DNA of 64,000 bases from Mantis religiosa (Eukaryota; Arthropoda; Insecta; Mantodea; Mantidae). The first letter of the stretch is position 1. The number at the start of each line of letters is the position of its first letter. Shown piece after piece: positions 1 to 11,799 of this stretch. The translations under genes and the position numbers were made by a program. Location: positions 219,115,271-219,179,270 of the forward strand of contig CM060947.1 of assembly GCA_030765055.1 (NCBI GenBank), written 5' to 3'. The notes below the pieces were generated by a model. That model searched no databases, had not been told where the DNA came from, and saw only the letters and a list, made by a program, of their open reading frames with translations.

Positions 1-158
1 TTTTTAGTCTATAAAGTTTATGCACGGCTTTATATTCCTCAGTGTTATGTTGATGCATATTCTTATTGTGTTAAAGATTGTATATTTATTGTGAAAATAG
101 CGGGGATAGCACTACTTACGGTTTTGAATATAAAATTTAATATGTTTTAATAATTCTT

Positions 159-428
159 TTTTTTTTTTTATTTGTTCCATTTATACCCCGCCTTTAACTA
201 CAATGGTCATATCGGCGGCTGTTCTCCTTTGGAACACGTTGAAGGTGTCAACTCGTAGACGTTCGGTTTTAATCATTAGATCACACTCTCATTCATACTT
301 CCAGACTCTGGGGAAGATGAGGAATTATCTTGGTCGGAGAAAAATCCCCATCCCCACCGCCGGGAATCGAATCCGGGACCCCTAGCACGGCAGGCAGGTG
401 CTCTACCGACTGAGCTACGGGGCCAGCC
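159..428 (-). mobile_element. tRNA-derived SINE, family S1, copy 1
   Basis: On the minus strand the right end reads like a tRNA: box A TAGCTCAGTCGG, then a box B-like GATTCGATTCCC. A unique body follows, ending in an A-rich tail (T-run at 159-171 on plus). The insertion is flanked by a 12-bp direct repeat, TTAATAATTCTT, at 147-158 and 429-440, which is a clean target-site duplication. A second copy of the same family lies at 57540-57801. The tRNA-like head would supply the pol III promoter; the element encodes no protein. Confidence 0.88.
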
Positions 429-887
429 TTAATAATTCTTATCCATGAAAAAACAGCAAATCACACTTATAGATGAATATAGTGGGAGGGGGACAATTGA
501 TGTTTGCACTTATTATCATAATGCTCTAAAGGATACCCTGGCTTTATCTTTAGCAGAAACCTCTCAGATAAAGCATTGATTATTCTCGAAAGAGTGAGAG
601 GGGTACTAGTGAGCTTCTCGGCCGTGTGCTAAGCACCAATGAACGCATTGCTTCAGCCAGTAGAATGCGCAGGAATCACATATGACATGCTATGTCCACG
701 TGGAGTAATCAGTGCGTTATCTGAGGGGTTTCTATTAACAAAGATAAAGCCAGGGCAACCAGTTGAGTAACGCGATAATACCCGACTTTTCTGTTCACTC
801 TTGCATAAGCTATTCTTGGAAATGCTTATTATTTTATATAAAATTAACCTTAATAAATATTTGTAGAAATTTGCTTATTACTTATAT
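429..887. other. unassigned AT-rich intergenic sequence
   Basis: I see no coding similarity, terminal repeats or RNA-like structure here. It separates an S1 SINE from an S2 SINE fragment. Confidence 0.5.
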
Positions 888-1165
888 CGTCTGTGGCCCG
901 CATTCGGGAGGTCCGGGTTCGATTTCCATTTTCCCGGGTCACCAGGCGAATGCTGGGTAGGTTAATCACGCCATCCGAATTTCTTGTCCCTCCATTTCAT
1001 CTCCAGTATCATTTCATATCATCTCTCATCTGGTGGTCTCTTTCAGGTTAGATGTGTTGAGGGGTGTCTCGACGTTGCATGGCAAGATGATATGCTCTTA
1101 GTAACATTTTCTCCTTCGGTACGACGGTGCCCAGTCTCGAAACTCTATCTGGTGGGATAAAAAAT
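888..1165 (+). mobile_element. S2 SINE-like element, 5' half
   Basis: It begins in the tRNA-like head just upstream of box B (GGTTCGATTTCC near 916). It then carries the S2 body: a CCCGGGTCACCAGGC-type segment, GGTAGGTTAAT, and TCTCATCTGGTGGTCTC. The same order is found at 23386, 53343 and, inverted, 54768-55148 and 17608-17875. Box A is missing, so this copy is 5' truncated. Its 3' half may be the separate block at 1869-2095. Confidence 0.75.
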
Positions 1166-1868
1166 AATAAAAAAACCTAAAAATAAATTCTGCATATCTA
1201 ATAGTCCGGTGTTTAGAATCTATACTAGGCCTTATTATGTAAACTTCATTTTTAACTTTATTAATTTTTAAATCAAATTACGAAAACAATTTACAAATTT
1301 TGCAGATATACCTCAAGGAACTAACTAAACCTATAGATTACTGGATTCCAGTAACCTTACAATTCTACTCATTTAATCTGTCTAAAAGTCTTTCTTCTAC
1401 TTTACGTTTACACCAACAATATAAATCAAATCCTACTACAGCTTTAGTTGCTATAACAAACTGCGAAATATAGTTTCCTAAAAGTTTAAAACTTCCTCTT
1501 CTGCAACTAGGTATCCAAAGCTTCCTCCTACAGGTATCCATCTCCTAAAGCGACTGGCATCAGTAGATGGAACTGCTTCGTCAATTCCAGACATTCAGAT
1601 TGTCATCTGTCCTCTTCTGCATAATCAGTTGTGTCCGTCTGCTCTGATGCTCTTCATATATCTCCTCTGACTCTCCTGGGTTTCTCCTTTCTATGGTTTC
1701 TGTTCTTTTCGATATCCATAACTGGTGTCTTATACTTATCGGTTGTGCGTCTTAAATTAGGTCTTCTAGTCTGGTAATTTGTATCCTCAATTTCTCTTGG
1801 TCCTATTTCCCTCCGACGATTCCTTAAATAATATTCTTTTCTCTCAGATTGAAAAATTGAAATTCAAT
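1166..1868. other. unassigned sequence between two S2 halves
   Basis: About 700 bp with no recognised coding or repeat signal. It lies between blocks matching the 5' and 3' halves of S2, so it may be an insertion into one S2 copy. I could not find terminal repeats or a target duplication for it. Confidence 0.4.
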
Positions 1869-2095
1869 AGGCTGGGACGCCAGCAGTGCTAGCATGGCGA
1901 GGAGTTTTCAGCTGGTAAATAGCTGCGACACTGCCCTCTGTATTTATGTGACTCCTTGGATCGGCCACCATCTGTCTCCTCTCCCCTCATCCTTTCTCCC
2001 GGGATGCCCCTGTTGGGGCATAGGTTAAATCAAGACTGGTCGCAGTGCCGAATGCTCCCCTTAGCACGATCCAATCCAGTTTAATAGCTGCAATT
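1869..2095 (+). mobile_element. S2 SINE-like element, 3' half
   Basis: The segment ACACTGCCCTCTGTA, the CTCCTCTC..CCTCATCCTT stretch and the ending CGATCCAATCCAG match the 3' parts of the S2 copies at 53343-53720 and (inverted) 54768-55148. There is no tRNA-like head, so it is either truncated or the separated tail of the copy at 888-1165. Confidence 0.7.
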
Positions 2096-2199
2096 AGAAT
2101 AGAAGAGTCCAATAAGCTTAAGAACTAGTCAAAACTGTTGTCGCTAGGTGATGGCTTTGACATTCAAATCTCTGTGCATGGCAAAGACACCAAAATGAC

Positions 2200-2360
2200 T
2201 TCCTATGTAAAAAGGGTATAAATATTTGAAAATTCAAACCAACAATAAGAAATACTTAGAAAGTGTTTATCCGCACAATACGTATTTAGCGTAAACCGTA
2301 TGTTTAACGAGATCAACATTTTTGGTATAGTAAGATTTTAAACTATGTCTTACGTTTGAA
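2200..2360 (+). repeat. dispersed non-coding repeat R4, copy 1
   Basis: It shares with 20505-20650 the ordered blocks GTATAA..TTGAAAATTCAA, TTTAACGAGAT, GTAA.AAGATTTTA and TCTTAC. Shorter matches to the TTGAAAATTCAAAC motif occur near 13470 and 43738. It has no coding content. It could be an old MITE or a retroelement UTR. Confidence 0.45.
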
Positions 2361-3755
2361 CACTCATGCAAAAGTCGTTCAGAATAAAGGAAAATATTCC
2401 GAGAAAAATAAAATATACATCCCATTTGTCATAAAATATGGAAGTTTAAACAAAACTGTTATTAATTTTTGGGAAAATCAAAATTTTTATTTTGGGTATG
2501 GTCGAATTTTGTTGAAGACTTTTGTGTCGCATTATTGGAGTACGCAACTTATATACCAAGTTTGGTACATACATACAGGAAGCTTTTTCTTAAAAATGTA
2601 TTTTGGTTTCAAAGTAGCTCCGAAAGTGTATTTTTTTGGTGAAATCTTGGTATCCAGTTTTTGAGTGGAATGCAATATATCCTATACCTACAATTGTACG
2701 TGGTACAGAAAATAAAGATATAATGAATGCACCTTTATTTTATTCCTAATAAAGTTATGCTTATCGATTTGTGTCTATCGTAAACTGGTGATGGGAGTTT
2801 CATTTAATATTTAAGCCCGAGATAGCTTTTGCTCTCGTTAATTTCTGCAAACTGAGAGGTGTTATGAAGTGACAACCACAAGTGGGAAGGACAAAAGATG
2901 TTTCGCACTCGAGAGGCGTTAGAAGGTCTAATACTGCTGAGTCAACACCACCTAGCATTTATACACGGTCACAATTATTGAGAAAGTCGAGAATCGAGAA
3001 CAAAAAAACAGCTGAGGTCAACACGACGACGAGAAAAACAATTAGACCAGAAAACTATTAGGTTCCACGGTTGCAGCATTTCTTCAGGGAAGCCAATATT
3101 TTAAGTTACCTCACCGAACGCTATCTTCTTGTGACCGTTGCAATAATGTTCTATTATTACACAATTTATGTGCAATCAACGTTTGATACATATTCCAGAA
3201 TTATTAGGCATACTTCTAGCAAAGGCTTTGTTTTCAAATGAAATACTCTCTGCTGATTTTCATTAGCTACTATTCGATAAGGGTGAAATGCCAAACGGCT
3301 TTTTCCTCCGATTTAGATTCAGGTAGATGTTGCCATACGGAAACTTTAAGTAGTAAGCTCTCTTTAATATATGATATTATAGGTTATACATGCACTCAAG
3401 TTCCTGCGGTTTAACTTGAGGCATGATTTACTTAGTGCTCACTACCCCTCACTGCAGCAAAGGACGGCTGACAAATTTGGCAAATACATTTCCACTGCTA
3501 TTCGCGATTGCTTAGTCTCCATCAGACAACGGCAATTGCTTCAACCAGTGCCAGGCTTCCTTATTTACAAACGGCATTTTATATTGAAGGAAACCTGGCG
3601 TTACTTGGAATAAATAAGAAAAACTAAGGTAAGTTCAAACGGTGTCAGTAGACCCCATAGTTGAAATAAATGGACATACCTTACCTCGTACCATTCTGAT
3701 ATGAATGCTTTAGAGATAATATCGGTATACACAAAAGCAGATGTAGCGAAACATA
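2361..3755. other. unassigned AT-rich sequence
   Basis: Open frames at 2356-2664 and 3416-3613 (plus) have low-complexity or unrecognisable translations. I see no protein family, splice signal or repeat boundary. Confidence 0.45.
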
Positions 3756-5077
3756 CGAGGGCTGTTCAATAAAGAATGATCACAATTATTTTTGACAAAG
3801 TACCTTTACTCATTTTCATAATTTTGATGATCCTTCTCAAAATAGTCTCCCTTTAATGTGATGCACTTGTCCCAGCGTTTCTACCAATCTTCAAAGACAT
3901 GCTGGAAACCATTTTTGAGAGGTCCTTCAAAATCGCCTCCGCAGCCTTCGCCATGGCTTCTGATGATGGATAATGTCTTCCACGAAAGCGTTTCTTCAAG
4001 TTAGGGAATAGAAAAAAGTCACATGGGACTAAATGCGGATTATAGGCAGGATGAGGGATGCACTTCACGTTGAATTTTGCAAGATATTCAGCAACAACAT
4101 TGGTAATATGCGGCCGCGCATTATTGTGGTGCAGCATCCAGCCTGCTTCATGGAAATGTGGCCTTTTGCGCCTGATATGGACTTGCAATGTTTTCAGGAC
4201 ATCCTTGTAGTATTGTCCAGTTACTGATTTGTGTGCAGATACAAATTGCTGATAAACTATTCCATGAATATCAAAGAATGAGATAACCATAACTTTGCCA
4301 GCAGAAGCAACCACTTTTGCTTTTTTGAGGGAGGGGTTGGTAATGAAGGAGATTTCCACACTGAGCTTTGCTGTTTGCTCTCAGGATCAAAATGATGTAG
4401 CGGAGTTTCATCAGCAGTGATTACGTTTGAAAGAAACTCCGGATCTTCCTCCAACATCAAGTTTAACTGCATGCAGACCTGCATGCGAATGTCCTTTTGT
4501 TCGGTAATCAACAGTCTTGGAACCCATCGCGCACAAACACATCTTATGTGTAATGGTTCTGTTACCAACGTTTGGGTGGCACCCAATGAAATGTTGAGTA
4601 TTTCAGAAAGTGATCTTAAGGCAATTCGTCGATTCTCTCTCTCAATGGCAGCAGCAGTGTTGAGGTTTTCTTCCGTAAGAGCAGTAACTGGAGCTCCGGG
4701 TCCACCTTCCTTTGAAATTGGTTGTCTCCCCTCTTTAAACGTTTTAAACCACCTTCTAGCTGTGCTGTAGGGAAGAAAAGACGCTCCATAGGACTCCTGT
4801 AACATTGTATAGGCCTCAACTGAAAATTTGTTAAGACGAAAGCAGAATTTCAAAGCCGTCTATTGTTCCTCGCGTTTTACCTCCATTGCAGCGGTAGGCG
4901 ACACTGAACATGTCTGAGCTTGCCTGGGTCTCACAGGCCGAAACCAGGAGTACCAACAATGAAACGTCTACGGCGTGTTTGTTTCTCATTAAGCTAACAG
5001 AATATAATAAGATTGAATTTTAGTGCGAAAAATTATGATCGGAAAAATTATGATCATTCTTTATTGAACAGTCCTCG
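3756..5077 (-). mobile_element. complete but inactive mariner element
   Basis: Terminal inverted repeats of 27 bp, differing at one position, lie at 3756-3782 and 5051-5077. The outer bases are CGAGGGCTGTTCAATAAAG on the left and, read on the minus strand, CGAGGACTGTTCAATAAAG on the right. TA dinucleotides flank both ends (3754-3755 and 5078-5079), the mariner target duplication. The 1322-bp length is typical for the family. The element encloses one transposase remnant on the minus strand. The near-identical TIRs suggest a fairly young insertion despite the coding damage. Confidence 0.95.
3806..4886 (-). pseudogene. mariner transposase pseudogene (D34D type)
   Basis: A mariner transposase would cut and paste the surrounding element. 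Reading on minus from an ATG at 4884-4886, the N-terminal helix-turn-helix part is recognisable (KFSVEAYTMLQESYG, then ARRWFKTFKEGR). The catalytic region follows, with TADE, then HNNARPH, then VPCDFFLF 34 residues on. The second catalytic Asp, normally HDNARPH, is Asn. Damage includes a TAG at codon 9 (4860-4862), a frameshift near 4320-4330 in an A/T run, a second frameshift plus TAG near the C-terminus, and the family C-terminal WDKCITLKGDYFE just before the TAA at 3806-3808. About 345 codons fit the family length. It cannot make an active enzyme. Confidence 0.93.
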
Positions 5078-5657
5078 TAATATGACATTCAAAGGGCGAG
5101 ACAGGATTGAGATCTTCCACAATGCGGCAGTAAAGGTTATCGCAGGAAACTGGAAAGACTGCCTGTGAATATGTGAAGGACATTTATGGGAAGAAAACAT
5201 TAATTCAGGTAATGTAGGACAATTTAATCATAACGTTAGAAGAAAAGGACTGTGTATCGTACGATGACGTTCAAGACAACGGATATAATCCAGCATCCAT
5301 CATGAATGTAGCTGAGATATTAGCAGTTAGCCACGGATCTCTAAGAAACCGCTAATGGATGGTATATCTATACCACTGCCATCTACCAGTAGTCTTTAAA
5401 GCGCTGCGCTCCAAAGCATTAAAGGGGTAGCTACAATATGATCAGGAGTCAACTGGAACGTCACATAGAAGTGATGCGATATGGGATTAGGCAGTAACGG
5501 GTTACCTAAAACAGCGCGTGCAATAGTGTGCCCTCTTTCTAATTCCGTCTTTCAAGATAAAGCAGACGTACTGCAGTAACTGCACTGTTATAAAGAGACA
5601 AAATTGAATATGTAGGGTAGCCTCAGAAAACTCAGCCGGTTTTGATAATTCATTCAT
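5078..5657. other. unassigned intergenic sequence
   Basis: No recognisable coding or repeat structure between the mariner element and the S3 SINE. Confidence 0.45.
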
Positions 5658-5670
5658 CAGTGAAAGCCAA

Positions 5671-5911
5671 GCCCGCCTCGGTAGCGTGGTGGTAGCATGT
5701 CTGCCTCACGTTCAAGAGGTCCCGAGTTCGAATCTCGGTCAGGGTGGGTTTCCTGGATAAGGTTTTTTCCGGGGTTTTCCCTTATCCTGAAAGACGAATG
5801 TCAGGTAACTCTAAGCTCCATGGACCCCGGGCTCATTTGAGCAGCATTTCACCCATTCCATTCATCGTCTGATATGACGTAAATTACAATTACGTTGGAG
5901 GACGTAAATTA

Positions 5912-5946
<35 letters not shown>
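5671..5946 (+). mobile_element. tRNA-derived SINE, family S3, best copy
   Basis: The tRNA-like head GCCCGCCTCGGTAGCGTGG carries box A, and GAGTTCGAATCTCGG carries box B. The body includes TTTCCGGGGTTTTCCCTTA and CTCATTTGAGCAGCATTTCA, and a long A-run (5914-5946) forms the tail. A 14-bp target duplication, CAGTGAAAGCCAAG, lies at 5658-5671 and 5947-5960. This is the best-preserved of nine S3 copies or fragments in the window and can serve as the family reference. Confidence 0.93.
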
Positions 5947-5947
<1 letters not shown>

Positions 5948-5960
5948 AGTGAAAGCCAAG

Positions 5961-7558
5961 TTTGTTCGGAAGGACATAGGCTAAAATCACATCTGATTTG
6001 ATTTCATAAATTATCAAAAGAAGAAGATTTTAAGGCCCGTATACTATTCGTACTATTTATCTTGGAATCTTGAATGGTTTTATCGAAGACAGCAACAGAG
6101 ACTTTCATCTGTTTTACCAATTAATTTTGTTTTATTACTGTGAGCCGTGACTTACTAAATGTTTACATCAAGTAAAAGTAATGGTAAAAGATAAAATGTT
6201 TGAGTGCTTATATTTTTACTTGGTACATATGCAAGGGAGATAAATATATAATTAAATATAATAAATATAATGAAATATAAATATATACTTGCTGATAGAA
6301 AGTATAAATAAATAAAACAATTATAACATTGCATTTTGATTCACTTTTTAGCTCTAATTGCGATAGAAATGTAACATTTTACCTGAAGTTATCATTTAGA
6401 GAGAGAGGGAGAAGGAGAGAAGGAGTGAGTGATTTTGTATGTTAAATCCCTATGGCCAGTTTTTGACTCTCATCCTGTAAAACAGATCTATATGCGATGG
6501 TATTTAATAAATAAAGTCCAATGTTTAATTTGTTCAGTTTCGTATGAATATCACATATGCTAACTTTTAACATGGTGGAGACAATTCAAATATGTAAACT
6601 ATGAACTTAGATACATTAGACGCACAGTGAATTACCAATTCATATATGAAAAGGTACAACGGATTAGGAAGCAGACGAACTGTGGAGATAATGTGATGAA
6701 AGTATGTGAACATGCATGTAACATACTTCACATTTATTTCCATTAGGCTATGTTAATAAAATACTGCTAACATTTCGACTTGGATATTATTTTTAAACAT
6801 CCGCTGCGGACGTCAGTCTCGTATATGGGCTCTTTTGCATTTAGATATCTTTATTCCTTTCTCAGTGCATTTATTTCCTCTCTCCTGCCAGGACGTGTTG
6901 TATCTGTTCTTCACTCTCGAATGCTCGTGTACAAATCCTGCTCTTCCCTTGCAGCAGCACTTGCAGGGGTGTCCATACATCTGTTCCCTAGGGTAGACGA
7001 GTCATTAGATAAGAGATCGGTGGATCGTACTTGAAAGACTTTCTGTCACCATTAAAACCACTCTTGTACTATTGGAAGGAAACTTATTATTCCTAAATTC
7101 CTCCAATATGTGCTTCTTAGAAGTATTACAGAAAAAAGGTATAGTAGTATTTAGTTGGTGCATTAGCCGTTTTTAAAATAAAATAGCCTTTGTTCCAGAT
7201 AAGATGTTTAATTCAATGAGAACATATGGATATAATTTTCTGCTAGTTAGATGGGTGAAGCGACCCCTTTCTGACAAAGTTTCGGTAATAACTGTGGGTC
7301 ATCACATAGGATTTTTAAGCAGTCACTTAAAAGGATATTTCGAACACGTTCTTGAAACATGATTTGACTGCAGAATTCGACAACTTGTAAACAGGTCGAG
7401 GTAAGACAATGCTCTTAACCGGCTTCTGGATTAAAAAATAGCATATCCCTCCTACTTTTTTATCTAAAGGATCACTAACCTTTTGTGTTCTACACTTCGT
7501 TTAATCGTAACGTAAAGAGTCCAACTGACGACATATTGTCCTTCAGGTAAGAACTGTC
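5961..7558. other. unassigned AT-rich sequence
   Basis: Contains a short GA-rich run near 6400-6425 and an 84-codon open frame at 6780-7034 (plus) with no recognisable family. No TE boundary seen. Confidence 0.45.
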
Positions 7559-7790
7559 ACCCACCTCTGTAGTGTTGGTGGCAGCGTGTCTGCCTCAGGT
7601 TCAAGTTGTCCCAAGTTCGAATTTCGGTCAAGGCGAGTTATCTATATAAGGCTTTTTTCGGGGTTTCCCTTATTCTGAAAGGTGAATATCGGGTAATTCT
7701 AAGCTCTAAGGAGCCTGGGCTCATTTGAGTGTCATTTCACCCATTTTTCATTATACGGTATGAGCTAACGTAGAGGACTTTAATTAAAAG
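7559..7790 (+). mobile_element. S3 SINE copy, diverged
   Basis: It matches the S3 reference throughout: the head ACCCACCTCTGTAGTG, box B AGTTCGAATTTCGG, TTTTTTCGGGGTTTCCC and TGGGCTCATTTGAG. It has many point differences and a short A-poor tail, so it is an older insertion. Confidence 0.82.
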
Positions 7791-8398
7791 AAGTGTAGAA
7801 TGAAAGGAAACCCTTCAGCATCCTGTAAGGTACTAACATTATAGTTGCTGTGTATTTACATGTCAAAAAGATAGATTGCATGATTACGTTACAGCATCAT
7901 CAATAATTGCAAAAGGTATTTAACTTTAATGTTGAATGAGCTTATAAAATATCCGTAGATTGTGAGTGAGATAGCAAATGCGTCATTGAAACATTCAGAG
8001 TAATTATGAAGAATATGCAGATTCGAAACGCTTGTTCGTGTTCAGATAAGTCATAAAAACAATTTTGTGTAAAGTAACCTGCTTACGTGGTGTCTTTCAG
8101 ATGTTTTGAAAGTGAAAATGACAAACTTGCTACCGTGATATTGCCATGGAAAAAAGGAAGTTACAAAAGTCTTCCAAATAATGCGATTTGATACTGTTTT
8201 CACACCATGCATTATAGTACTAAATAACATAATTTATTCGTCTTTATTGATGATATAGGAATTCTTTGGGAGTTGGCATGAAGTTACACATATTCAGATC
8301 ATTATTACTACAAAGACTGCAAAATAAACAGTAACTAAAAGGTAGATAATAACCGCTCCATATGCTGTCTGGGGTTGGGGTTGGGAATTGCTTGGTGC
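7791..8398. other. unassigned sequence
   Basis: No feature recognised between an S3 SINE and the LINE remnant. Confidence 0.45.
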
Positions 8399-9460
8399 CT
8401 ATCCTATGACCCAGTAAGAAGAGAAATAGAGGTGCTAAGGATATTTAATTATTTGGGGACAAAGATGAGTTCAGATGGTAGCTGAAAAGAACAAAAAAGA
8501 TGTTTGTGGCAATAGGTAAAATTGCCATGTGGTTCATAGGATCATGCTATAGTAAACTGCTACATGTAAATGTCAAATGGATGGAGAGGATTTATACAGC
8601 AGTAGTAGAGAATAGAATGTTACATGGATTAGAGGTGAGGCTTAGAGAGAGACTGATAGAGTACATAGATCCTTTTGTAAATATATATTGGGATTACCGA
8701 TAGCATCACCTAATGGGACAGCACAATAGGAACTGGGCAGGCATTCTAATACAACTAAAATCTTGTCAAGGGCAATGAAATATTTATACAGAATCGCTAA
8801 CTTGGAGGATGGCAACATAATTAAAATGTTTCCATATTCAAAGGAGAAGTAGCTGGTGAGGATCCTGGGTACATAAAATGAATGACGTGTTGAAGCAGAT
8901 AGGTATGGGTCATTCTTGGATAAATGCAGAGTATGGGTATAGAGGCTTCTGGAAAGAAGTTAAGATTAGATGATATTGACAGACAAGACATTTTTACCAG
9001 TAAAAGTGACAAAAGCTCACTGAGGTTATATAGATAAATAAAAAACAACCTGGCGAAGGGAAGGATATATAGATATATGTAGTAAGTTAGGGCGAGAAGA
9101 TTTTGCTTGGGCGAGAACAGGACTGAGGAACTAGAAAAGTATAGGTAAAGATAGGGAGGTAGATAAATTTCCATTGTGTGGAGAACAGAATACAGACTTC
9201 CATTGTATATTATGCTGTAGTCAAACAAAAATATGGAGAGAGCAGGCTTGACTAAGCAAATGGAGTAATTTGGGGGGCGAAGTAGTAATTAGAAAAATTT
9301 TATCAGTAAAAGGGGGAAAAGAACAGGAGAAATATAGGGAATTATTTAGGGAAAATTAAAGAGAGATGGCTAAGAATAATTAAGAGGAAGATGTAGATTG
9401 GGATAGGTAACATGGCAAAATGTTTAAGAAGGAGTCGAGAGCCTCCAATACAAAAAACCT
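8399..9460 (+). pseudogene. non-LTR retrotransposon ORF2 remnant (RT thumb to C-terminal zinc knuckle)
   Basis: Pieces in shifting plus-strand frames look like the end of a LINE ORF2. FNYLGTKMSSDGSWKEQKK (8440-8500) resembles the segment after the RT palm. KLLHVNVKWMERIYTAVVEN then LHGLEV (from about 8539) resembles the RT thumb. A C-terminal knuckle with the pattern PLCGEQNTDFHCILCC lies near 9175-9220. There are many stops and frameshifts, and the catalytic RT core is absent, so the copy is 5' truncated and dead. Clade is uncertain; a Cys-His knuckle after the RT occurs in several LINE clades. Confidence 0.62.
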
Positions 9461-11763
9461 AGGCTTAGGTATATGGGGAACGAATTATTATTCAATGGCA
9501 AGCAACAAGGTAGGATTTTTCAGGATTTAGTCCAGTAAAGATTCAAATTTACTTATTTCTGACTATAGTTTAATGATTAGAAATTCCTAGAGTATGCCTG
9601 CTCGTGATATGACAATTGGGACTATACTGCACGTAGGCTACGCAAAACAAAGCAGCATCATAATCCAGAACATCTCAGCAGAGGGAAAAATGTGCAATAA
9701 TTGTTCTCATTTCTTCTCAAATATTAAACAATTTCATCATTTGAACTGTACAGAGGACATTTAGCCTAATATTTTAATGAAGCATGGTAAATTCCACATA
9801 AAAAGTAAGCCATGGGAAATGTGAAATACAAGTTGCACATATAGGCATAATGCCATTTACTAAAATTGTGAACGCCTGTTTTCATTGTGACATTACAAAA
9901 TAATTAACTCCGAGATGTATGAGATTCTATTGCCTTAAAATGTAAACATATGACTAATCTTACTTGGCCATCAGGAACTGGGAAGAAAGATAAATCTGAG
10001 CCTTTTTATTATGGTTTTATAGTACAAAAAGGGGTTTCCTTCTATTAACGGACCTTTCACTTAGATAAAATACATTTTTATCTCGAACAACAAATTTTCT
10101 TATGTGTTAAAATACATATGGCATTGTTAATTCAAGTTAAACATTGTAAAATCAATTGTATAATGCAACGTATATGCCGTTGTATAACTTGTATCAAAGT
10201 TAGTAAAGTTTGTAAATGTGTCGCTATAAGACCATGCAGTTAGGCGACTTTAAATAAATGGTTACAAAAGGAAATTGCCTGTTCCGTTGTTTAAAACCAT
10301 GCTATAGTAATGGTCGCTAGGTGCGGTGTAATCGCAACAGCTATCAAAAACACCTAGGTTTATGAAGTACGTTAGGATATACGTTTTGACATATTCTGAA
10401 TACGTTTTGTTACTCATAAACCCATCAAAGAAAAAACTGATTTATAGATTTCGTCATTATAGTAAAAGATTGATGGTTTTTGCTGCAAAAAGCTTAGCTG
10501 CCACAAATAGTCTATTTCAGTAAGCTTTATGTATTAGATAGTAACTATTTTGTATCCATCATGGTGTATAATTTATACGAAATTTAAGTTAGTAATTTTC
10601 TCTGTGTGTTTTAAATACTTCGTACAGTATCTTCCGGCTAGTTCTTATGGTACTTATATCAATTATTTGAAAGTAATTATACATAATTACAGATTTATAA
10701 AGCTGTAGTTATACTAGACCAGTGTGAAAAACTTCAACCATAAAGAAAAAACTGTTGGAAGTATGCAGAAGCCAATATAAAACCGTCTCTAGTTTCTTTT
10801 CATTCAAATAGAGCTGTCTTTATCCACGTTATATCTCATCCAGTCAGTTTATTGACCTAAACAATCACTGAGGTGTTGCGTGGGTGGACACCCCTATTCC
10901 AGGAGGAGTCGATTATCTGTCTCCTGACGTCACACTTGAGCGGATGTTGAACAATGGCCGCATGGTCCCTCTTTTCTTTCGAAATTATACGTCGCGTATT
11001 TCATTTAAACCGTTAACAACGATAAACAAACGGAGCTAAAACAAATATGGTGTTCTTGCGAAGTAGTTTGCATTCATTTTTGCTCCTCGCTCCTCATGTT
11101 TCTTGTACAAACATGTCAACTGGCTCTGACAAATGTCTACGCAATTTGCGCACACAGCGGAAACTTGGGGTGCAACACACTTGAAGGAAAATATACAGCG
11201 ATACCGTAACTCTAAAAACAACGTTTGTGTTAACTTGTCTACGTATTCTGAGATGGAGCAGGTGTTACAGGAAAACTCCTATCCTACCTTCTTCCAAACT
11301 TGCCACCTACATGTAATCGAGTTATTGTACTTAAGTCATAGCATCATGTAATGCTTATACAACAGGTGCTCCAAAATCAGATCAACGTTGAAATAATTTA
11401 AAGTTTTTTCATATTTCTATATTATTCGCCGCGTTGTGACGTCAGTTTCTAATAATTTAAGTTTTATATTTCTTCGCGCTATTGTTCTCAATTTGATTAA
11501 TTCTTTCGCCAGCTTAAACTGCAGTCGCTAGCATTAAAGTTTAATCTCATGGTCGTGGTCTGGGATCGATAGTTTGTTTCTCCGTAATTATTGAAATAAT
11601 AGTAATATGTATATTGCTTTAAATATATACATACAACTAATAAACTGAAAGTAAATTATCCAAAACATTCTCTGAAACTGGTCTACATGCCTGAGAGAAA
11701 AAATTACTTTTATTAGCGTTCCCGGAGGTTTCTTTTTCGTCCTTATAGTAACTACTCAACTGT
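9461..11763. other. unassigned AT-rich sequence
   Basis: No coding similarity or terminal repeats recognised. A GC-richer patch with TGACGTCA-like motifs lies near 10870-11000. Confidence 0.4.
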
Positions 11764-11799
11764 TACACAGGGTGTCCATAAAGTCTTTCCAACATTACA

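Noticed and set aside
203..385. Open frame similar to one at 57485-57787
   Set aside because: Both are antisense frames through S1 SINE copies; the similarity is that of the SINE.
2356..2664. 102-codon plus-strand frame
   Set aside because: Aromatic-rich translation of AT-rich DNA, no recognisable domain, and it overlaps the R4 repeat border.
6780..7034. 84-codon plus-strand frame
   Set aside because: No recognisable family, splice context or codon bias to support a gene.
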